A stretch of 64,000 nucleotides of DNA from Oligoflexia bacterium (GTDB lineage: Bacteria; Bdellovibrionota; UBA1018), in the NCBI GenBank assembly GCA_014378465.1, contig JACMNQ010000009.1, positions 1 through 64,000 of the forward strand, read 5' to 3'. Each line of letters starts with the position of its first letter. Within the stretch, counting starts at the first letter, position 1. The notes below the pieces were generated by a model. The model was not told where the DNA came from and searched no databases. It was given only the letters and a program-made list of their open reading frames with translations. Below, piece by piece: positions 29,637-38,854 of this stretch. A program made the position numbers and the translations under genes.

Positions 29637-30155
29637 TTATTCTTCGTCAGCCATCGGGCCGGTCATGTCTTCAAAAGACTCAGTTGCTGCTTCATGCTTG
29701 CGGTAGTCACCCCGATCTCCACGATCGTCATAACCACGGCGCTCAGCATTGCGCTCTTCGCGACGAGCTTCACGCTCTTCTTCACGACGCTTGGATGCAG
29801 CCTGAATTTCAGTACGGCGCTTCTGGAACTGCTCAATGTCGAATTCTTTGTCGAGATTGACGGTCAGAAAGCGAAGAACGTGCTCATGCAGGCGCAAGTT
29901 ACGCTCAAGCTCATGAACAACGTCGCCGGTGCCGGTGTAGACCATGTAGGTGTACTGTCCGCGGCTTTCCTTCTGAATCGTGTACGCAAGTTTCTTCTTG
30001 CCCCAGTCTTCAGAGAGAACGAGTTCGCCAGTGTAATTCGTGACGACAGCCTTCAAGCGCTCGTTGAGAGTCTTGAGGTTTTCATCGGTCATTTCGGCGC
30101 GGGTAATAATGGTGGTTTCGTAACCAGGAAGTTTTCCCTGGATTGGGTTGGCCAT
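29637..30155 (-). CDS. rpsF: Ribosomal protein bS6 with charged C-terminal tail
   Basis: 172 residues; the S6 ferredoxin-like core is the first 100 or so (TTIITRAEMTDENLKTL, KKKLAYTIQKESRGQYTYMVY, ERNLRLHEHVLRFLTV). The remaining 60-70 residues are Arg/Glu-rich then acidic and look disordered. E. coli S6 also has an acidic tail, extended by glutamate ligation, but this one is much longer. AAGGAG precedes the ATG. First gene of rpsF-rpsR-DUF2232-rplI. Confidence 0.96.
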   Translation of the reverse strand: MANPIQGKLPGYETTIITRAEMTDENLKTLNERLKAVVTNYTGELVLSEDWGKKKLAYTIQKESRGQYTYMVYTGTGDVVHELERNLRLHEHVLRFLTVNLDKEFDIEQFQKRRTEIQAASKRREEEREARREERNAERRGYDDRGDRGDYRKHEAATESFEDMTGPMADEE

Positions 30156-30465
30156 ACTTATGCTCCTTGCGGTTATTGATGGATCCTATCCACCAAAAGC
30201 CCAAAACTGTGGTCCGAGTGATTCGAAAGACATTTTTGAGCAAGGGTTGAACCGCAGTCCTAGCATGGGCCAACCCAGGAAAGGAAGGCTTAAAACGGTT
30301 CTGAAACGGGCTCTCGCAGGACTAGCTAACGCCACCAGTCATGCCTCTGCTCGGCGGAATTACCGCGCATGTTTCGTCACTCAACCGGTTTCCTGTAATG
30401 AAATTCAACATTTGGACCCCAGAAAAAAATTGCCACGGACGCAGTGATATTGGAAGTTGCTCGCC
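30156..30465. other. Intergenic region upstream of rpsF and the CxxCH protein gene
   Basis: 310 bases between divergent genes with no coding or RNA gene seen. The rpsF leader contains an imperfect hairpin (minus strand, GGT-GAT pairing with ATC-ACC around 30168-30192) just before the ribosome binding site and a CCG next to it. Bacterial rpsF leaders often carry an S6:S18-binding RNA, but I cannot match that motif by eye. Confidence 0.35.
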
Positions 30466-31656
30466 ATGCGAACATTTTCCCTCTCCCTTCCCTTCTTTGC
30501 TGCACTGGTAGCCCTCCTCACCACTGGATTGTCCCTGACAGCATCGGACTCCTGCGCGGATTCGCGCTGGGATCTCAACGACGTGACGGTCATCATGCCT
30601 CTTCCCAAAGCTGCGACGCTGCCCCTTTACCTTCGGGCACCCAGTTCATCTGAAAATGGCTCATCCCTGATTCCCCACTCGGTTTTCACCCAAGCGGTGA
30701 GGTTGATCGCTCCAGCGGTGAAGCAGACTCGCATCAATGAACACTACGACTCGCTGACCGCGCTCGCCTTTCGCATTGATCCCTGCTTCAAGAATTTACC
30801 GGCAGAACCCTGCAAAAAAGAGCTCCGGGTCGTCTGGCAGCCAGTGCTCAACGGCGTTGCGCTGGATGCCGCCGCCCATACTTTCTACGAGCCTACTGAC
30901 AGCGAATTTCGCGTTCTGACCGCGGAGTTTCGCGAACTCAAGGACGGCACGACTGCGTCCGATCACCCGATGCCGCTTCAGATTCATCCCGGCATCGCCA
31001 AACTGGGACTGCAGAACCCCGCTGTTCAGAATTTTCTGCGAAAAATGAAGTCCCGCATGAGTTTTCCGAGATTGAGAAAGATCACTTTTCTCGTACTGAA
31101 CGCTCCAGGCAACAATTGGTCATTTCTCAGTTATCGCGTGAGCGAAGACGGTGAACTGCACCAGAACTCAATCGCCATCACAGGCCAGAGTTTTGAATCC
31201 TTTCAGAATCAAGCCGGGCCCCGGGAGTATCTTTCAACTGACGTCGCCGTGGGCGAAAGCAAGCCCGGGACGGACCAGATCCTCTCCTTGATTCGGAACT
31301 CCCGAAATCCGGATCTTAAAGAGCGACCCAAACTCATTCAGATCTATCAATCCACGCTTCGGCTCCAGAACCCCGCCACTCATCAACCAGGGACCATGGA
31401 TTGCCTGTCCTGTCATGGCAGTCAGTCGGCCCGGTTTTGGGCGGGCAACCAGATGAGTGCGGCTGAACGCCAGCAGGTCGCTTCTGATGCCTATCCGAAG
31501 ACAGGTGGTTTCGACTGGCGGAATATCAGTCCTGACCAGCAGAACACGATTGTTTTTCGCATGGTGGGTTACTTTGGAAAAACTCTCGCCCTGAACTCGC
31601 GCGTGATTTTTGAGTCCGCCGAAGTGGCGAAAAGACTCAACGGCGGATCATTCTGA
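30466..31656 (+). CDS. Exported protein with a single CxxCH heme-type motif
   Basis: 396 residues, signal peptide about 1-27 (SLPFFAALVALLTTGLSLTASDSCA). The only family clue is DCLSCHGSQ at about residue 307, a c-type cytochrome heme attachment motif; a distal Met ligand could be one of the later GNQM or RMVGY methionines. The long region before it (about 40-300) has no name I recognise. The ATG at 30466 has GGAAG 9 bases upstream and is preferred over a TTG 9 bases earlier. It may be a redox or sensing protein of the periplasm; the function is not known. It meets tatC tail to tail with 2 bp between. Confidence 0.8.
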   Translation: MRTFSLSLPFFAALVALLTTGLSLTASDSCADSRWDLNDVTVIMPLPKAATLPLYLRAPSSSENGSSLIPHSVFTQAVRLIAPAVKQTRINEHYDSLTALAFRIDPCFKNLPAEPCKKELRVVWQPVLNGVALDAAAHTFYEPTDSEFRVLTAEFRELKDGTTASDHPMPLQIHPGIAKLGLQNPAVQNFLRKMKSRMSFPRLRKITFLVLNAPGNNWSFLSYRVSEDGELHQNSIAITGQSFESFQNQAGPREYLSTDVAVGESKPGTDQILSLIRNSRNPDLKERPKLIQIYQSTLRLQNPATHQPGTMDCLSCHGSQSARFWAGNQMSAAERQQVASDAYPKTGGFDWRNISPDQQNTIVFRMVGYFGKTLALNSRVIFESAEVAKRLNGGSF

Positions 31657-31658
31657 CT

Positions 31659-32555
31659 TCACTGCGAGCCGCCGTGCAACGGATTCTGGGGCGGCGCAGG
31701 TGGATCCATCGGAGGCTGGGCGGCGGCTCGGCGCAGGCCCATCCACTGCACGACCCAGATCGAAGCTTCGTAAAGAATGATCAGGGGAGCGGCGAGAATG
31801 ACCATCGACATCGCATCCGGCGGAGCGAACATCGCTGAAACGATCGTGATTCCCATGATCGCGTTGCGACGTTGCGCCTTGAGCGCGGCTGCATCGACCA
31901 CACCCAGCGCTCCGAGGAGAACCACGAGTACGGGCATTTCGAAAGCGAGCCCGAAAAGCAGGATCAATTTCAAGGCTGTGTTGTAATACGCTTCGATCGT
32001 GAGCAAAGGGATTTCCGAGGGCCCCCCATAAGTGACGAAGTACTTGAAGCCGACCGGAAAAAGAATGAAGTACGCGAATGACGCGCCGGCAAGGAAAAAG
32101 AAAGTTGCTGCCGACACGAAAGGAACCACCAGTTTTCGCTCTCTGTGATGCAGACCGGGAGCGATGAATCCCCAGATCTGAAAGAAGAAAAATGGCGAAA
32201 GCAGGAATACCGAAGTGTAGCCCGCAATCTTCAGATGGGTCAGGAAGTTTTCAAACAGGCTTGTGAAGTAAAGCTTCTGCTGGTCAGGAGGCATGACCTT
32301 GAAGAGAGGTCGACGCAAAAACTCCATGACCTTTTCAGCCATGAAGTAGCAGCCGATGAACCCTGCGAAAAAAACGTACAGACACCGCATGATCCGCTGA
32401 CGGAGTTCATCCAGGTGATCAAAAAATCCCATCTTGGCCGCTTCGGCAGCGTTGGCCCCTCGGCCTGACCCCGAACCTCCGGAAGACGGGTAGCCGCCTT
32501 GAGAAGAGTGTTGAACTGGGCGGGAATTATTTTGGCCAAAATTGTCTTGAGTCAT
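31659..32555 (-). CDS. tatC: Twin-arginine translocase subunit TatC
   Basis: 298-residue inner-membrane receptor for folded, twin-arginine signal substrates. The six-helix core begins near residue 42 with MGFFDHLDELRQRIMRC (the conserved LxELRxR stretch), followed by LYFTSLFENFLTHLKIAGY with the key Glu. The first 41 residues are Ser/Gly/Gln-rich and not part of the family, so a start at the Met of MGFFDHL is possible. No tatA or tatB lies in the window. It diverges from the cyclophilin gene with 47 bp between starts. Confidence 0.95.
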   Translation of the reverse strand: MTQDNFGQNNSRPVQHSSQGGYPSSGGSGSGRGANAAEAAKMGFFDHLDELRQRIMRCLYVFFAGFIGCYFMAEKVMEFLRRPLFKVMPPDQQKLYFTSLFENFLTHLKIAGYTSVFLLSPFFFFQIWGFIAPGLHHRERKLVVPFVSAATFFFLAGASFAYFILFPVGFKYFVTYGGPSEIPLLTIEAYYNTALKLILLFGLAFEMPVLVVLLGALGVVDAAALKAQRRNAIMGITIVSAMFAPPDAMSMVILAAPLIILYEASIWVVQWMGLRRAAAQPPMDPPAPPQNPLHGGSQ

Positions 32556-32602
32556 GGGGTGTGAAAGGCCATATTCGCGTAATTAAAAGGAGTCTGTCAA
32601 CT

Positions 32603-33265
32603 ATGCGTTCTCGCGGCGTACTTTATGGGATCTCGGCACTGATCGCTATCGGCATTATATGCGGTCTTATTTATTTAAAATCTCAGAAGCCTGCACAGGA
32701 CACCTTGGCAGGTTCTCCGGGTGCAAGCACGACGGAGATGGCAACTTCATCCTCCCCTTCTCCCTCAGTGAGCGCGACTCCCGAGGCAGCCAAGACGACC
32801 AACCTGACGCCTGATCTGATGATTGACGGCAACGGACTTTCCAAAGCGACCGTGATCGTGACGACCAACAAGGGAGTCATTCGATTCAAATTCTATCCCA
32901 AAGATGCTCCTAACACGGTCACCCGCATCATTGAACTCATCAACAAGGGTTTTTACAACGGTCTCAAGTTTCATCGGGTCGTTCCAGGTTTCGTCGTTCA
33001 GGGTGGCGATCCGCAAGGCAATGGAACCGGCGGCAGCGGCCAGAAACTGAAAGCTGAATTCAACGACCGCAAACACGTCGAAGGCGCCGTGGCCATGGCC
33101 CGCGCGCAGGATCCGGATTCAGCCGACTCGCAGTTCTACATTGCGCTGGCCCCACAGCCCCACCTCGATCACTCTTACACCGTCTTCGGTCAGGTGATCG
33201 AAGGCATGGACGTGGTGAAGAAATTGCAACCCGAGGACAAGATGATTTCACTCATCATTGAGTGA
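32603..33265 (+). CDS. Membrane-anchored peptidyl-prolyl isomerase (cyclophilin)
   Basis: A 220-residue protein with an N-terminal membrane anchor (about 7-25, ISALIAIGIICGLIYL), a Ser/Thr/Pro linker, and a cyclophilin domain (about 75-218) of the bacterial PpiA/PpiB type: FKFYPKDAPNTV, FHRVVPGFVVQGGDP, AMARAQDPDSADSQFYIAL. It would catalyse proline isomerisation on the outer side of the inner membrane. The ATG at 32603 has GGAG about 10 bases upstream; a GTG at 32561 is an unlikely alternative. Confidence 0.92.
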   Translation: MRSRGVLYGISALIAIGIICGLIYLKSQKPAQDTLAGSPGASTTEMATSSSPSPSVSATPEAAKTTNLTPDLMIDGNGLSKATVIVTTNKGVIRFKFYPKDAPNTVTRIIELINKGFYNGLKFHRVVPGFVVQGGDPQGNGTGGSGQKLKAEFNDRKHVEGAVAMARAQDPDSADSQFYIALAPQPHLDHSYTVFGQVIEGMDVVKKLQPEDKMISLIIE

Positions 33266-33306
33266 GAGTGATCGAAGTCTGAACCAAAGACCCGAAGGAG
33301 AAACTC

Positions 33307-33813
33307 ATGAGCTTTTTGAAATCCGTTTCCAGATCCAGCGCCCTGGTTGCAGTCCTGGCTTCAATATCAGGAGCATCATTGGCTCTTGCGGCTCCTCCTT
33401 CGAATGCTCTGGCTTACCTGAGCATCTCTCCCGGTTTCACCCGCGACCCGGTCGCTCGTGAAATTTCCATTCTGGATGACGGCGGGGTCATGGCGATCGC
33501 GACGAAGCTGCGGACGGGCGAGGTCACTCAGACTCGTCTTGGCACTCTCGAAGCTGGAACACTCCTCGCCTTGAAGAAGACAGTCGCTTCGATCCCGGCT
33601 GACGGAAAACTGATGGACAGCAATGAGGGCGGCCCCATCTGTTCAGATGCGCCGGAATACAGCTACCAGGTTCGCCCCATGAAGATGCTGGTTGAAGTTG
33701 CACGGTCCGCTCAATGTCACGAATTCATGATGAACGTCGGGCAGATCTATGGCGTCAAAGCCATTCTCGACGGCTTCAACTCACTTTCTCAACTGGAAAC
33801 CATCAGCAACTGA
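33307..33813 (+). CDS. Small secreted protein of unknown function
   Basis: 168 residues with a clean signal peptide (cut after LALA, about residue 28). Mature part about 140 residues with two Cys (GGPICSDAPEY and SAQCHEF) that may pair. AAGGAG precedes the ATG. It follows the cyclophilin by 41 bp and may share its transcript. No family recognised. Confidence 0.75.
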   Translation: MSFLKSVSRSSALVAVLASISGASLALAAPPSNALAYLSISPGFTRDPVAREISILDDGGVMAIATKLRTGEVTQTRLGTLEAGTLLALKKTVASIPADGKLMDSNEGGPICSDAPEYSYQVRPMKMLVEVARSAQCHEFMMNVGQIYGVKAILDGFNSLSQLETISN

Positions 33814-33816
33814 GTC

Positions 33817-34434
33817 CTACTGCCACTTCTTGTTCGTGGAATCGGTTGGTAGAATTCCCGCTGCCTGGAGCGCTTTGGCCGCGCGCTCTGACTTCGTGCG
33901 AATCCAGAGCTCGTACATTCTCAGAAGATCCTTCTCGGATTTCTGCGCGGTTCTGTCACTGACTGCTGCGAGCACTTCGACGAAAGACGCAAACTTGTGA
34001 GCCAGTTCTTCATAAAGTGATCTCAGAACCTGCTCTTCCGCGCGAGCTGCGACCTGCTTGTAGGCAGTGCCTCCCATATCGATGTAGTAATCGAGGTCAA
34101 CAAACTTTCGATTGAGACTGTCCTGAAAAAAACCGGCCGTATAAAGAGAGACATCACCGACCTGGCGCAGAAGGATGCGCTGGGCTTCCGGCCTATCCTG
34201 CTCCAGAGCATCTCTCACCATGAATGCCAGAGGCTCCTCTTTCAAGTGGCCTTCTGAATCCCGAGCGTAAAGACGATCGGTCGTCATGAATTGATTGAGG
34301 AGATTGACGAGGTACATTTCAGTTTCAGGCTGGGGTTTGAGCTGATGATGCCCAAGAGCCTCCTGAACGAGTTCATGAAAGTAAGCCTGCGGCTGAGTCA
34401 CGAGGGTTAAACTGAGACCAGGTTTGTCGCCCAT
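33817..34434 (-). CDS. Cytoplasmic helical protein of unknown function
   Basis: About 205 residues, no signal or membrane segment, rich in helix-forming sequence (FHELVQEALGHHQLKP, RAEEQVLRSLYEELAHKF). The ATG at 34434 has GGAGGGAG about 10 bases upstream; a longer form from 34479 or 34458 is possible. The sequence looks like a genuine conserved protein but I cannot name it. It meets the previous plus-strand gene with 3 bp between stops. Confidence 0.75.
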   Translation of the reverse strand: MGDKPGLSLTLVTQPQAYFHELVQEALGHHQLKPQPETEMYLVNLLNQFMTTDRLYARDSEGHLKEEPLAFMVRDALEQDRPEAQRILLRQVGDVSLYTAGFFQDSLNRKFVDLDYYIDMGGTAYKQVAARAEEQVLRSLYEELAHKFASFVEVLAAVSDRTAQKSEKDLLRMYELWIRTKSERAAKALQAAGILPTDSTNKKWQ

Positions 34435-34663
34435 GTTGTCTGAACTCCCTCCTCTCATGGTAAACCCATTCAGATTCATGTCAAATACTCGGAGGTCACT
34501 TTTGACTCATTGCGCTTTAAGATTCGCCAGGTCGGTTTTAGGAGCGTTTCAGGCCGAATCCCCTTGGGTCCTCGACCGGGTCCAGCTCCGAGCCAATTCC
34601 CGAGTGAAGAGATTTGGATTCAAAGACCGGGTCGCTTAGATTAGAATCTGGAGAGTGACCCTC

Positions 34664-35305
34664 ATGCCCCCTTTAAAAAATCTCTCCGTGATTCTCTGCA
34701 CACTCCTGGGCCTCGCGGTAGCGAGTTCTCAGAGCTCTGCTGCGCAGGGCAAGCCAACGGCCAATTCGAGTGAAATCAAAGTGACTCTTTTTGAACAGCC
34801 CTGTCTTTTGAGCGGCCCCGTGGATCGTTCGATCCTGACGGCGATCCATTCGATCAGCCCCGAGAAAATTCCGGTCCTTCAATCTCCGGAGCAGTTGAAA
34901 AAAGCCCTCGAAACACTTCGCGGCGTTCAAGGGCTTCCGGCAGCGGTGGATCAATACAAGGAACATCTCAAAAAGCGGATGATGGCGCTCATCGCCTTTC
35001 AGGACTCCATCGGAGCGGCCCGCAAGAAAGCCAACATCGATCTCTTTCTCGCAAACGTGCGTGAGCATGTCTTCGAAAGCAAAGTGAAGGATTTTGAAAC
35101 TCAGGCCAGAAAAATCTCTGAAAAGACGTCCACCCCCTGGAGTGGCGCTTTCGTGGACCAGCTCAAGACGCTGTATGAAAGCGTGGTTCAGCCGCATCCG
35201 GAAGAAGAATTTCACCGGGCCATTCAGATTTCGAACATTCACTACACCTGTGCCTTTGACGATGGCGGCGAAAAAGGTCCGAATTCAGTTTCCACCGAAG
35301 AGTGA
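34664..35305 (+). CDS. Small secreted protein of unknown function
   Basis: 213 residues with a signal peptide (about 1-26, cut after SSAA). Mature part is helical, with two Cys far apart (EQPCLLSG and HYTCAFD) that may pair, and an acidic end. Start chosen at the ATG at 34664, with GGAGAG upstream; a GTG 9 bases earlier is also possible. It stops 8 bp from the marC stop on the other strand. Confidence 0.75.
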   Translation: MPPLKNLSVILCTLLGLAVASSQSSAAQGKPTANSSEIKVTLFEQPCLLSGPVDRSILTAIHSISPEKIPVLQSPEQLKKALETLRGVQGLPAAVDQYKEHLKKRMMALIAFQDSIGAARKKANIDLFLANVREHVFESKVKDFETQARKISEKTSTPWSGAFVDQLKTLYESVVQPHPEEEFHRAIQISNIHYTCAFDDGGEKGPNSVSTEE

Positions 35306-35313
35306 TCCATCCC

Positions 35314-35916
35314 TCAGTGCGCGACTTTCATCCAGTCGGAGAGTGCTTCGAAGATCCCGCTTCTCATCATGGACACGGCGATTGCCGCAAGAAGAAGGGC
35401 CGCGATCTTGGAGAGAACGACTGTACCGTCCTGACCGATCACCCGAGTGACATTTTCTGATTTTCTCAGAAGGATCCATGCGAATGCGTAATTGGTGACC
35501 AGTGCCGCAAGCGTGATGAAATAACCGACTGTACTCACCTGCAGGATCAGAGTCGTGAGGACTCCCGGACCAGTGATCAGTGGAACCGCGAGAGGCACGA
35601 TGCCGGTGGAGCCGGACGCCTCACGGTGCACGGCTGCCGGACCACCGGCGAGATCCGCCAGGGAAACCAGAAGCAGCACCAGTCCTCCGGCAATCTTGAA
35701 ATCAAAAACCTGAATTCCCAGGTGCCTGAAGATCTCACGCCCCAGAAAAACAAAGACGATCGCGACCACGAAAGCGACGAGCATCGAAGTGTTCACGACT
35801 CGGTTTCGCTCCTTTGGCTCCATTCCACGAGTCATCCCCAGATACAGGGGCACGGTCCCGATGATGTCCATCGCGACCAGAATGGCCATGAAGCTGACTA
35901 GAAATTTACCGAGCAT
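35314..35916 (-). CDS. MarC family integral membrane protein
   Basis: 200 residues with about six membrane helices and the MarC features MDIIGTVPLYLGMTRGM near the start and FKIAGGLVLLLVSLADL in the middle. The length is typical (195-220). MarC members were once linked to multiple resistance, but their activity is unproven. It lies 24 bp after the M16 peptidase, with AGGGGG before the ATG. Confidence 0.9.
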   Translation of the reverse strand: MLGKFLVSFMAILVAMDIIGTVPLYLGMTRGMEPKERNRVVNTSMLVAFVVAIVFVFLGREIFRHLGIQVFDFKIAGGLVLLLVSLADLAGGPAAVHREASGSTGIVPLAVPLITGPGVLTTLILQVSTVGYFITLAALVTNYAFAWILLRKSENVTRVIGQDGTVVLSKIAALLLAAIAVSMMRSGIFEALSDWMKVAH

Positions 35917-35940
35917 GGACCGGGCCCCCTACTTCGTGTC

Positions 35941-38610
35941 TCAGCCCACCACGCTCGTGACCAGATGAGGCTCAACGAGGAATTTGCGGCAGATTTCCTG
36001 AATGTCCTTTGGACGCACGGATTCAATCTTCTTGATGATCTCGGCATCGTCCTGGAAAGGCAGGTCGTAGATCGATTCGAGCCCGTAACTTGCGGCAATC
36101 GAAGAATCGCCCTGCAGGTCCATCGCTCGACGCCCCAGGAAATACTCCTGAGCGCGTTTCATTTCAGATTCTTTCGGGCCCTTGTTGGCAAGAAGCTCAA
36201 GCACCTGGCGAATGCCAGCCAGCGCATCATCCTTTTTCTGCGGAGAACACGCGATGTAAGTGCCGATGTAGCCCTTCTCCATCCCTTCAAAACTGACGGG
36301 AGCCACCGTGTAAGCAAGACTCTTCTTTTCCCGGAGTTCGATGAAAAGGCGACCGCTCTGTCCACCCAGCAGCGTCTGCATCAGGCGCACGCCGTAGCGT
36401 TCTTCGTCCGTGAGGCGAATGCCGAGGCCACCGACCAGGATATGCACCTGTTCACGGCCCAGATTCTTCTCCACCCAGCGCGGAGCCTTGAGTGCAAGCT
36501 CTTCACGGAGCGAAGGCAAAGGCTTCAGTGCCGGCAGTTTTGCCGTTTTGCTTTTCAAGTGGCTGTCGAATTGAGCCAGCCAGGAATCGAGTTCGCGGCG
36601 TTTCACATTTCCGACCACGGTGAGGATCAGGCGCTCCGGACGAATCCACTGGGAGTGAAAGGCCTTGAGCTTGGCGGAGTTGATCTGCCTGATGCTTTCA
36701 AATGATCCGGTTGAAAATTTCGAGTACGGATGATTCTCAAAAAGCGTTTCCAGAAACAGTTTTGAACAAAGCTGACCCGAGTGATCGTCCACGCTCTTGA
36801 TGGACTCTTCGACCACACGGCGCGAATGATCCACTTCGGAGTCCGGAAAAGTCGGCTCAATCAGAACTTCATTGAACAGGTTCGCAAGCTTGTTGAAGTC
36901 CCGCGCGAGGCCGGTGGTCTGGACTCCCACGGTGTGACGTCCCGAGAAACCGTCCATGCCTGCCGCACTGCCTTCGACAAGAGCGGCAATCGCGCGTGCA
37001 TCTTTTGACGCCGTGCCCTTGGTCCAGGTATTGGCCATGAGATTGGAAGAACCCCAATCCGATTCAGCGGATTTGACGGGCTGGTTGAGCTCCAGACGCA
37101 GGCCACCCATGGCGACGGAATGGATGCTCATCACTTGAGACTGCGGACGCTCGCGGTAAATCACTCGAACGCCGGAAGGCAGCGTGAAGAATTCCGGGCG
37201 AACCTGACCTGACGTGTAGGCGCCGGATTTTTTCGAAGTGGCCTTTGCCTTCTTGGCCGGAGCCGCTTCGGCAGCGGGCTTCAGAATCTTCCTGGACTGT
37301 TCCTCGATCGACTTCATGTCAAAGCCGTCTTCAGCCTTCGGCAGAAGCAGACAGAGACTCATGCGCCGATAATCCAGGTAACGATTCAGAACTTCCTTCA
37401 TCGTCTTGGAATCCACATCGCGAAGGTCTTCGAGGTACTGCTGATCGTAATTGAGATCACCCATCGTGAATTTCAGGAAACCCAGACGCCCCGCGATTCC
37501 GTCAGCGGACTGAGTGGCGTAGAGACGTTCACTCTCGGCATTGACGAGCACGCGGGAAATTTCATCATCCGTCGGACCTTCATTGCGAATCCGGTCGAGT
37601 TCACCCAGAAGTTCGGTTGCGGCAGCGTTGATTTTGGCGACACTGTCCATCTCGACCTGAAAATAAAGCATGCCGGGATCATTCGGGACGTAGAGTCCTC
37701 CGCCGACTTCCGTCGCCACTGAACTTCCGTAGAACAATTTCTGATACAGGCGCGAGAGCTCGCCCATCGAAAGCACGCTGGCCGCGAGATCGAGAGCGGC
37801 GATGTCAGGGTGTCTGAGTCCGGGAGCGCGAAAGGACATCGACAGAGTCGGAGTCTTGACGTCAAAGCCCTTCTTCACGCTGGTCAGGGTCTTGCGGAGT
37901 TCCGGCTCGGAAGCGCGAGCGACCAGAGGAGCTGTCTTCTTCGGGAGCACTTTCTGGCCGTAATGTTTTTCAAGAAGCTTGATGAGAGTCGCTTTGCGGG
38001 CTTCAGTGTAAGGCCCCACGAGGACCAGACCCATGTTGCCGGAAACGTACTGACGCTTGTAGAACGCCTCGAGGTCCGTGACCTTGGCAGCTTTGAGCGT
38101 CTTGACGAAACCGATGACGGGTTTGCCATAAGGATGTTTCGCGAAAGTCGCGGAGAAAAGTTTTTGAAAGAGAACGCGGCCGGGAGAATCTTCATTCTTG
38201 GCCAGTTCTTCGAGAATGACTTCGCGCTCGCGTTCGAAGTCGGATTTCAGAAATTTCTGCGGCTTGGCCATCGTACCAAAAGCATCGAGGACCTTTTCCC
38301 AGTGATGGGCGGCGCAAGTGACGTGGTAGACCGTCTGGTCAAACGAAGTGTAAGCATTGATGTCCCCACCGAGAGATTCCACGGCGGTAGCCATCTGACC
38401 CGTGGAAGCGCGTCCCGTTTCCTTGGCAGCCGCATCTTTGAAAAGCATGTGCTCCAGGAAATGCGCGAAGCCCGCTTCCGGTGGGCGCTCGTCTCCACTC
38501 CCTGTTCTGATCCACCAGTAGCTCGCCGCTACCGGAGCGTCGTAATTCTGAATGATGACGGGGATACCATTGGAGAGAGTGAATTCTTCAGGACGTTGAA
38601 TCTTCGGCAT
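35941..38610 (-). CDS. M16 family zinc metallopeptidase with two M16 halves
   Basis: About 889 residues (pitrilysin/insulinase superfamily). The N-terminal half carries the inverted zinc motif HFLEH (about 50-54) and the downstream Glu in EREREVILEEL (about 120-130). A Lys/Ala linker (about 455-475) precedes a second M16-like half that lacks the HxxEH motif and would serve as the inactive half of the clam-shell. No signal peptide is evident at the start, so cytoplasmic location is likely unless an unusual export path is used. ATG at 38610 preferred over a TTG 6 bases upstream. The same transcript probably includes marC. Confidence 0.92.
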   Translation of the reverse strand: MPKIQRPEEFTLSNGIPVIIQNYDAPVAASYWWIRTGSGDERPPEAGFAHFLEHMLFKDAAAKETGRASTGQMATAVESLGGDINAYTSFDQTVYHVTCAAHHWEKVLDAFGTMAKPQKFLKSDFEREREVILEELAKNEDSPGRVLFQKLFSATFAKHPYGKPVIGFVKTLKAAKVTDLEAFYKRQYVSGNMGLVLVGPYTEARKATLIKLLEKHYGQKVLPKKTAPLVARASEPELRKTLTSVKKGFDVKTPTLSMSFRAPGLRHPDIAALDLAASVLSMGELSRLYQKLFYGSSVATEVGGGLYVPNDPGMLYFQVEMDSVAKINAAATELLGELDRIRNEGPTDDEISRVLVNAESERLYATQSADGIAGRLGFLKFTMGDLNYDQQYLEDLRDVDSKTMKEVLNRYLDYRRMSLCLLLPKAEDGFDMKSIEEQSRKILKPAAEAAPAKKAKATSKKSGAYTSGQVRPEFFTLPSGVRVIYRERPQSQVMSIHSVAMGGLRLELNQPVKSAESDWGSSNLMANTWTKGTASKDARAIAALVEGSAAGMDGFSGRHTVGVQTTGLARDFNKLANLFNEVLIEPTFPDSEVDHSRRVVEESIKSVDDHSGQLCSKLFLETLFENHPYSKFSTGSFESIRQINSAKLKAFHSQWIRPERLILTVVGNVKRRELDSWLAQFDSHLKSKTAKLPALKPLPSLREELALKAPRWVEKNLGREQVHILVGGLGIRLTDEERYGVRLMQTLLGGQSGRLFIELREKKSLAYTVAPVSFEGMEKGYIGTYIACSPQKKDDALAGIRQVLELLANKGPKESEMKRAQEYFLGRRAMDLQGDSSIAASYGLESIYDLPFQDDAEIIKKIESVRPKDIQEICRKFLVEPHLVTSVVG

Positions 38611-38854
38611 GGTCAAAGCCTAGATGGATCCCCTGGGAGAATCTAGATAAATCTCGAACTCTTTGACTCCGTTACACAGCTGCACCTCTGGCGCATCGTT
38701 TAAGTTATACAGAGTTATAACAAAGAGTTACCGAACTGGGGAGTTTTGCACCCAGAAGACTTTTACTCACCGAGGCAAGCCGGCTTTAGCTCGCTGAGTT
38801 AGCTTTGGACTTATGCGTTGCGATCCCTGCTGCAGACGAGTAGAAGGGGGCCAT
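38611..38854. promoter_or_regulatory. Promoter and long leader region of the RRM protein gene
   Basis: 244 bases between divergent genes. It holds a 6-bp inverted repeat GTTATA-N6-TATAAC (38704-38721), a CTGGG/CCCAG hairpin around 38737-38756, and a GC-rich stem-like stretch at 38780-38805. If transcription starts near the AT-rich repeat, the leader is over 100 nt, as in many cold-shock genes. Confidence 0.35.

Noticed and set aside
30156-30260. S6:S18-binding leader RNA of rpsF
   Set aside because: A weak hairpin and CCG are present but I cannot establish the consensus by eye.
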